Positions 5,894-10,017 of a DNA stretch of 10,017 bases are shown in pieces (the stretch's first letter is position 1; every line of letters begins with the position of its first letter). The translations under genes were made by a program, and so were the position numbers. The stretch spans positions 1-10,017 of the forward strand of contig JAIVFU010000192.1 of NCBI GenBank assembly GCA_020829485.1, given 5' to 3'. The notes beneath the pieces are model-generated. The model saw nothing but the letters and a program-made list of their open reading frames with translations. It searched no databases and was not told the DNA's origin. The stretch is from Nostoc sp. CHAB 5834. Its GTDB lineage: Bacteria > Cyanobacteriota > Cyanobacteriia > Cyanobacteriales > Nostocaceae.

Positions 5894-6890
5894 ATTACAC
5901 CATGCTCGTTGCCACTATATCGCCAAGTTCGTACAAGTCATACTCCTGATTTTTTTGTAATCGAATTAAACTGGGCAGGATGGGAAGAATTTAAACCAAT
6001 TAGTGAATTAATCAAAAAAGCACAACAACAACCAAACCGCTACGTTCAAGATGAAACCGGAAATTGGTTTTGTCCACCAGGAGAAGAATATGCAAAAAAA
6101 TACGGACTTAACTATCGACTGAAAACAAATATAGAACAAAATACAATTCGTTTGAGAAATTATCAATGGTTATAACCATATTTTCAAGGTAAAAATTTAG
6201 ACGGAAACAAGAATCTTAATCAACTGATATTATCTCTTGTGAAAGAAAAGCCAGGGATTACTTATAGCAACTTACTCTTAGCTATAGTGGGAGTTAGTCC
6301 AGATGAAATTAATAGTTTAATTGTCCAAAGAAAGCTGTTTATCAACTTTAATACTGCCCCTTTAGCCGAACCCGATAAAATTCATATTTTTTCCACAATA
6401 GAGCAAGCCGAACTCTATGAAAAAATGGGATTATCAGATATAACAGAAGATTCTTCGAGTCAGAGTTACGAAAAAGTTGAAAATCTCTTGCTCAAAGCAC
6501 GTCCTCAAGATTTAGAAACTGCTAATGCTCGTTATGAAGCCATTAAACCATACTTAGAAGAAAATTCTCTACCTATTACCAAAGCCAGTCGCAGTATTCG
6601 TCGTTGGCGTAAACAATATCAGCAAGCACAAAAACTGTATGGAGAAAATCATGGTTACGTGGGCTTGCTCCCCAAACATTTAGATAAAGGCCATCATCAA
6701 AAACTAGAACCAGCGCTCTTAGATTTTATGGCAGAATTCATTGAAAAAAATTACTTTACTGCCAAAAATAGACGAGTGAGTGGAGTCTATCGAGAATTTC
6801 AATTAGTCTGTAGTCAACAGCAACCCCCTTTTAAACCTCCATCAGAGAAAACATTTCGTGAGCAGATTAAGCGACAAAAAAACTATCAAC
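5894..6890 (+). pseudogene. Fused TnsA-TnsB (Tn7-like) transposase remnant, truncated at both ends
   Basis: One frame runs from 5894 to about 6890 with a single internal stop, TAA at 6173-6175, where GAA (Glu) would be one base away. The first part contains HTPDFFVI, GWEEFK, PNRYV and CPPGEEYAKKYGL: a TnsA-type restriction-endonuclease fold with the PD...ExK residues (D in HTPDF, E and K in WEEFK). After the stop come PYFQGKNL, then KEKPGITYSNLLLAIVGV and TAPLAEPDKIHIF, and after a linker RSIRRWRKQY and KTFREQIKRQ, matching the N-terminal winged-helix/HTH part of Mu/TniA/TnsB-type integrases. The DDE core normally following is absent: homology stops near 6890 where another element abuts. The N-terminus of TnsA is also missing. 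No TnsC, TniQ or Cas gene is visible. In the donor element a single polypeptide would have cut both strands at transposon ends. Confidence 0.75.
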
Positions 6891-7329
6891 TTATATTAGC
6901 TCGCCATCATAATTTAAACGCCCTTGGCGATAAGCATCTAAAAGATAATTTCGCCTTCCTACCATAATTCGACAGCGCTCTCCAGAAGCTAGAGCAATAA
7001 ATTCATCCATCTGATTAATTAAGGATTTAGTATTACCTTTTTTTAAAGTTTTTCTGGCTTTTTTAAACCATTTTTTGGACTGTGTTTCTTCACTAAAAGC
7101 CACATCTGCAAAGGCTTTTAAATGCTGATTAACATGATAAAAATCGAAGAGTTGATAAGTTTCGGCTGGGCATCCTAATCGTGTCAGGAGTGGAGGAATA
7201 TGTATCCAGATCCACTCTGCCCCATCTCCGATTAATAAGACTTGTTTTGCCTGACTAATTCCCAATTCAACTAAGTGTGCTTCTAAAATATCTAAAAGCG
7301 CTTTGTATCCATCATAAGTGCCATCATAA

Positions 7330-7463
7330 TATAGGAATCGTATTTGATTTTTGAAATTATCTATGTGGGCGGGGAGTGGGGAGTAGGGAGTAGGGAGTAG
7401 GGAATTAGGCTTTTCGATCTGTACGGAGCTTTTTCAGAAATCAAATATTAGTCCTATAGGAAT
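7330..7463. mobile_element. 116-bp mini-insertion with inverted repeats, heptamer repeats and 9-bp flanking direct repeats
   Basis: TATAGGAAT occurs at 7330-7338 and again at 7455-7463, flanking 116 bp that split the transposase frame; this looks like a target duplication. Just inside, 7341-7356 and 7432-7447 are inverted repeats (16 bp, one mismatch: TATTTGATTTTTGAAA on the left). The centre holds tandem heptamers (7371-7403). Removing the insert and one copy of the repeat brings the codons for SEIPI next to those for YDGTYDGY, out of register by one base. The insert encodes no protein and must have moved in trans, if it moved at all. Confidence 0.65.
7371..7403. repeat. Heptanucleotide tandem repeats (GGGGAGT/AGGGAGT)
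   Basis: Units read GGGGAGT, GGGGAGT, AGGGAGT, AGGGAGT and a partial AGGGA. Short tandemly repeated heptamers of this kind (STRR sequences) are a known feature of heterocyst-forming cyanobacterial genomes. Here they lie inside the mini-insertion at 7339-7454. Confidence 0.85.
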
Positions 7464-8043
7464 TTCAGAATTATTTACTTTTTTACCTTGTTCATCAACA
7501 ACATAAATTGTTAATAATTTTGGTTCAATCCATTTACCGATAAACCCGTGTCGCTTCGTTTTGGAATTTTTTCTCCCCTTTTTATTAATTCGGACTCTAC
7601 TTCGGCCGCCATCTACAGCGATGACAACTCTTTGGTCTTTCAGTAGATTACCGATAGGTAAATTACCCAGTTGCAAATTCAATATTTTAGATTGACGTAA
7701 GTTGATGCCAATTTGACCAAATTTATATGTTAGTCTTTCTATTCGTTTTAAACTAATATTAATTCCCCAACCAATTAGGTTTGTATACAAAGTTTAGTAA
7801 TCTGAGCTTCAAAGTCTTTCAATGATTTCGCTAAATCTAAAGTTGCATCTATATTTTTTTCCATCAAGGTAGGCGTTTCCTGTCTCAAAAGTATTGCTAA
7901 AAGGGAATTCTACCTTTTTTCGCATCCACAAAAAAAATAGCACTCTAAACTGATGTTACGAACGCTGTTCATTATTAGGATATTTTACGTATTAATTGCT
8001 TAAAAATGTAGTAAATATATTGTTATACTGAAAAAGATGATTA

Positions 8044-8072
8044 GCGTAGGCGTAGCCCGCCGTAGGCATCGC
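8044..8072. repeat. Short dispersed GC-rich repeat of Nostocales type
   Basis: The stretch starting GCGTAGGCGTAGCCCGCCG and ending GTAGGCATCGC is much more GC-rich than its surroundings and has the form of the dispersed GGCTACGCC/GCGATGCC family that is scattered through Nostoc and related genomes. It lies between the ISKra4-like remnant and the truncated acetyltransferase, near the point where that gene was cut. The assignment comes from memory of such repeats, not from a comparison. Confidence 0.6.
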
Positions 8073-8089
8073 ACCTTTTTTGGCCGACC

Positions 8090-8329
8090 TCACAAAATCG
8101 CATTGCTCCCCTTTTTAAGCTCGTATGCAGTAAGACCGCCAACGACCTCACCTTCTTTCAATGCGGCGATCGCAATAAAGTAGTCACTATCGAGCAGTTG
8201 CCGCAGGTAGTCTGCACTAGGTGGATTTCTATATGTCTCCACCTCATCGAACGCCTCACCAAAGGTCGCTAGTAGAGCTTCCATTAATGCAACGTCCTCC
8301 GGTACAATCTGCTGAATGCTTAAGTTCAT
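8090..8329 (-). pseudogene. AAC(3)-I-like GNAT acetyltransferase, N-terminal half only
   Basis: From ATG at 8329 (AGGA 9 bases upstream), the first 73 residues match AAC(3)-I-type GNAT acetyltransferases: MALLATFGEAFDEVETY-like region at 16-33, SADYLRQLLDSDYFIAIAAL at 38-57 and EVVGGLTAYELKK at 61-73. Family members continue with FEQxRSEIYIYDLAV and the acetyl-CoA binding motif (RRxGIA), reaching about 150 residues. Here homology stops at K73 (about 8111), followed by six unrelated residues and a stop. The acetyl-CoA site is gone, so the protein cannot acetylate. It contains the only HIP1 octamer I saw (8166-8173) and is more GC-rich than its neighbours, resembling core cyanobacterial DNA. 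A dispersed repeat 40 bp away may have been involved in the break. Intact cyanobacterial homologues are of unproven substrate. Confidence 0.78.
8166..8173. repeat. HIP1 octamer GCGATCGC
   Basis: The highly iterated palindrome of cyanobacterial genomes, here within the acetyltransferase remnant. It is the only copy I found in the window by eye. Confidence 0.9.
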
Positions 8330-8366
8330 AGGTATTTCCTAAGCTATATTCCTGCTGAACGGCTAA

Positions 8367-8567
8367 ATCCTGCTCGTTCATACAATATTAGACGAAAAGG
8401 CTAAACCCAAAAATCAGTTGATTATCGTTTGCTGTTATGGCTGTCTTTGGGGTGCAGTTATCGGAATTGCGACGTTGTTTATCAAGCCCAGCGTTACTGT
8501 GGCGGCGATTGGGTTGGGTTTTACGGCTGGAGCGTCTGGGAAATTGTTGGTTCCAAAAGGGGAATAA
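8367..8567 (+). pseudogene. Startless frame for a small two-helix membrane protein
   Basis: The frame is open from 8367 to TAA at 8565-8567 but has no ATG; TTG at 8418 is possible but has no ribosome-binding site. It reads LDEKAKPKNQ, then a hydrophobic segment (LIIVCCYGCLWGAVIGIATLF), a KPS turn, a second glycine-rich hydrophobic segment (VTVAAIGLGFTAGASGKLLV) and the end PKGE. The charge break followed by two well-formed membrane segments and a compact end suggests real coding history, so I read it as a gene that has lost its 5' end. I cannot name the family. An overlapping plus-strand frame at 8429-8623 has no protein-like character. Confidence 0.4.
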
Positions 8568-8636
8568 AGGTCTATAATGCTGTCATAGTAAAGTTTTCCT
8601 TTTATTCTTTGGTATTTCCTTAACTTTCCTTGCGGT

Positions 8637-8706
8637 AGTGGATGTAGTAAAGTCAGTGGAATTATCTTATTTAGTGGAAATTAGTGGAATCAGGTTTAAC
8701 AGTGGA
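8637..8706 (+). promoter_or_regulatory. Five AGTGGA direct repeats with 18-bp spacing
   Basis: AGTGGA starts at 8637, 8655, 8673, 8683 and 8701, giving intervals of 18, 18, 10 and 18 bp. The last copy covers the first spacer bases of the promoter for the coiled-coil gene. The two outer copies share the longer form AGTGGATGTA. The regular spacing, near multiples of a helical turn only for the 10-bp interval, suggests a binding array for a regulator or an iteron-like cluster. Confidence 0.5.
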
Positions 8707-8724
8707 TGTACACTAGCTCATAAT
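8696..8724 (+). promoter_or_regulatory. Near-consensus sigma-70-type promoter
   Basis: TTAACA (8696-8701) matches five of six bases of the -35 box and CATAAT (8719-8724) five of six of the -10 box, with a 17-bp spacer. Transcription would begin near 8731, leaving a leader of about 22 bases before the ATG at 8753. The fifth AGTGGA repeat overlaps the -35 box end. Confidence 0.6.
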
Positions 8725-8752
8725 TTTATTTATTAAAAAGGAATAAATACTT

Positions 8753-9079
8753 ATGTCTGATTTTGAAGCACCAAATAGACTAGACCGGATTGAAGTATTG
8801 GCTATTATGAATACTGAAGCTATAGCAGCACTAACCACTAAGATTGATAATTTGACTGATAACGTAAATGATTTAACAAATAATGTTGACCGTGTATTAA
8901 GTCGTAGTGCAGTTTTAGATGATGTTTTACTTGAATTACGTGAGAGTCAGGAACAGCAACAAAGAAATTTTGAAGAACATCAGCGTCATTTTGATGAACA
9001 TCAAAGAACCACTAACGCTGCGTTAAATAGCTTAGAAGCTATATTACTACAATTGATAAGAATATTTCCACAATCCTAA
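8753..9079 (+). CDS. Small coiled-coil protein, 108 aa
   Basis: This intact 108-residue protein starts at ATG 8753, 11 bases after AAAGGA. It is acidic and hydrophilic. Residues 25-50 (LTTKIDNLTDNVNDLTNNVD) show a heptad pattern with I/L/V at core positions, 52-62 form a short amphipathic helix, and 73-85 hold a tandem repeat (FEEHQRH, FDEHQR) rich in Glu, Gln and His. Residues 91-105 (LNSLEAILLQLIRIF) form a closing hydrophobic helix that could pack in an oligomer or touch a membrane. No catalytic motif is visible and I cannot assign a function. Short coiled-coil proteins of this type are frequent and mostly uncharacterised in cyanobacteria. The near-consensus promoter and the repeat array upstream suggest that it is expressed and regulated. 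No convincing terminator follows. Confidence 0.78.
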   Translation: MSDFEAPNRLDRIEVLAIMNTEAIAALTTKIDNLTDNVNDLTNNVDRVLSRSAVLDDVLLELRESQEQQQRNFEEHQRHFDEHQRTTNAALNSLEAILLQLIRIFPQS

Positions 9080-9488
9080 ATCAGCAGTAAAGATAACCTG
9101 CTTCTAACCCTAGCTTTCACGTAACTATTTATTTTTTTTACATTTTCCTTTAACATTTAGCAACATTGACAAAGATATCTAATCAGCGCACAATAATTCG
9201 GCTAGGCTTTGTCGCCCGTTCCATTCTGAATATCAACTTTATAAGACTATTCAGTTGTTAGTACAGATGATTCGGCTAGCATTGGATAGGGTGAAACTTT
9301 ATTTCCAGTGCATCACCAGAAGCTTATTATCTCTATAATTTGCTCTTTATGAAGTAAAATAGCATCAAATCAATCCAAAACATTTTTACTACTTTTAGAG
9401 GTGGGATTATCGGTATCTTAACTTTAAGAGCTTGTGGGATAATGAGCAATATTCCCACGGGAGAAAAATTATTGTTGAGGTAGATTAA
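9080..9488. other. 409-bp intergenic stretch without a recognised gene
   Basis: I see no coding frame with protein-like character on either strand; the minus-strand frame at 9333-9656 runs antisense into the helicase and reads like noncoding DNA. Two direct copies of ATTCGGCTAG occur at 9196-9205 and 9270-9279, 74 bp apart. A GATAAT at 9438-9443 could be a -10 box for the helicase, but no suitably spaced -35 box is seen. T-rich DNA at 9129-9138 lacks a strong preceding stem. Confidence 0.5.
9477..9483 (+). promoter_or_regulatory. Ribosome-binding site of the helicase gene
   Basis: GAGGTAG ends about 5 to 6 bases before the ATG at 9489 and supports this start. Confidence 0.55.
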
Positions 9489-10017
9489 ATGCCTGTTACC
9501 TACGAACTTAGAGATTATCAGCATCAGTGGATAAAAGATATTTGGAATTCTTGGGAGAATGGTAATAGGCGAGTGCTTGCACAACTCCCGACAGCTGCCG
9601 GAAAAACGGTGTGTTTTGCACATATTTCCCATAAATTCTTTGACCAAGGAAAGCAAGTTTTAGTCATTGCCCATCGGATTGAGTTGATATCTCAAGCTGC
9701 CGAAAAGCTCTCAGAAATTATCGGTGAACCAGTTGGGATTATCAAAGCAGGTGTTCTGGCTAATCCGGAACGGAGAATCCAAGTTGCTAGCGTTCAAACA
9801 TTGAGCAGATGAGAGGTATTAGACTTGCCAATGAACATTGGACTTTTGATATTAGATGAAGCGCATCATGCAACTGCTTTATCTTATCGACGATTAATTG
9901 AACATTATGAAAGCGCCCAGATATTAGGTGTAACTGCCACCCCCCAGAGAATTGACGGTCAAGGTTTTGTTGATTTATTTGATGATTTGGTTATTGGCAT
10001 TGACACTGCTCAATTAA
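9489..10017 (+). pseudogene. Superfamily 2 DEAD/DEAH helicase with in-frame TGA, runs off right edge
   Basis: From ATG 9489 (GAGGTAG 6 bases upstream), the protein begins with ELRDYQHQWIKDI (helicase Q/N-terminal region), then Walker A PTAAGKT at 34-40 and motif Ia VLVIAHRIELISQ at 57-69. The frame meets TGA at 9810-9812 after SVQTLSR. In the same frame past the stop it continues EVLDLPMNIGLLILDEAHHA (motif II DEAH), then YRRLIEHY and ILGVTATPQR (motif III TATP), and stays open to 10017. Homologous helicases of the RAD25/UvrB-like SF2 group have arginine at the stop's position, and CGA to TGA is one transition. So either this is a fresh pseudogene, the stop is read through, or there is a sequencing error. 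The truncated 107-residue product would have the ATP loop but not the catalytic DEAH. Its C-terminal half lies outside the window. Confidence 0.8.

Larger units (their letters stand above)
6894..7864 (-). pseudogene. ISKra4-like DDE transposase, broken by frameshift, insertion and 3' truncation
   Basis: Three minus-strand pieces join into one transposase. Piece 1 starts with ATG at 7864 (MEKNIDATLDLAKSLKDFEA) and ends at 7775. Piece 2, in another frame, runs about 7790-7434 and carries IERLTYKFGQIGIN and VIAVDGGRSRVRINKKG, with the first catalytic aspartate in AVDGG. Piece 3, from about 7337 to 6894, carries YDGTYDGYKALLDILEAHL, then LLIGDGAEWIW (second aspartate), LFDFYHVNQHLKAFADVAF and SGERCRIMV, ending at TAA 6893-6891. 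The GSGAIES-type region with the third acidic residue is missing; the end abuts the TnsAB remnant. Pieces 2 and 3 are separated by a 116-bp mini-element. The DGAxWIW...DFYH pattern suggests the ISKra4 family (ISMich2-type group), but unassigned ISNCY elements are possible. It is not functional. Confidence 0.7.

Noticed and set aside
5894..6890. CRISPR-associated transposon (CAST)
   Set aside because: Although TnsAB fusions occur in some such elements, there is no Cas gene, TnsC, TniQ or CRISPR repeat in the window, and the transposase is broken.
8090..8329. Functional aminoglycoside resistance gene
   Set aside because: The acetyl-CoA-binding half is missing, and homologs in cyanobacteria are not known to confer resistance.
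8637..8706. AGTGGA repeats as a CRISPR array
   Set aside because: The repeated unit is only 6 bases and the spacing is too short for repeats with spacers.
9333..9656. Minus-strand open frame overlapping the helicase start
   Set aside because: Antisense to clear helicase motifs, with no ribosome-binding site or protein-like composition.

Overview
The window looks like accessory DNA (plasmid or genomic island) of a filamentous cyanobacterium close to Nostoc or Anabaena. Three things point there: a PEP-CTERM sorting signal, heptanucleotide GGGGAGT-type tandem repeats with a short dispersed repeat of Nostocales type (8044-8072), and transposase families common in Nostoc. Only one HIP1 octamer (GCGATCGC, 8166-8173) was seen in 10 kb, fewer than expected for a Nostoc-type chromosome core, which fits accessory or imported DNA. 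The DNA is AT-rich and most open frames are damaged.

Layout. 1-60: start of an IS701-like transposase (minus), running off the left edge. 117-548: C-terminal remnant of an RTT-rich protein, possibly a plasmid replication/primase-like protein. 572-631: 19-codon start of the next gene, cut by a 247-bp MITE-like element (631-877) with 37-bp inverted repeats. 975-1871 (minus): secreted cupin with a PEP-CTERM signal that is not at its C-terminus. 2148-2819 and 2862-3944 (minus): a class I SAM methyltransferase and, just upstream, a bacterial GRAS-domain protein, the most notable gene here. 3986-4329: decayed IS5-type transposase. 4356-4910 and 4922-5371 (minus): two unrecognised helical proteins, nearly overlapping.

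5467-5874 (plus): N-terminal HTH half of an IS630 transposase ending at a run of nine A. 5894-6890 (plus): remnant of a fused TnsA-TnsB (Tn7-like) transposase with an in-frame stop, abutting a broken ISKra4-like transposase on the other strand (6894-7864). That transposase is itself interrupted by a 116-bp mini-element flanked by 9-bp direct repeats. 8090-8329 (minus): truncated AAC(3)-I-like acetyltransferase. 8367-8567: startless membrane-protein frame. 8637-8706: regularly spaced AGTGGA repeats ending in a near-consensus promoter for a small coiled-coil protein (8753-9079). 9489-10017: DEAD/DEAH helicase with an in-frame TGA, running off the right edge.

Working together. The minus-strand block 5371 to 2148 (two unknowns, GRAS protein, methyltransferase) has one orientation, small gaps and only one transposase scar, so it may be an inherited cassette, perhaps small-molecule methylation; this is inference. 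The rest is mostly an accumulation of mobile-element debris. No complete mobile element with an intact transposase, CRISPR array, tRNA or rRNA was seen.
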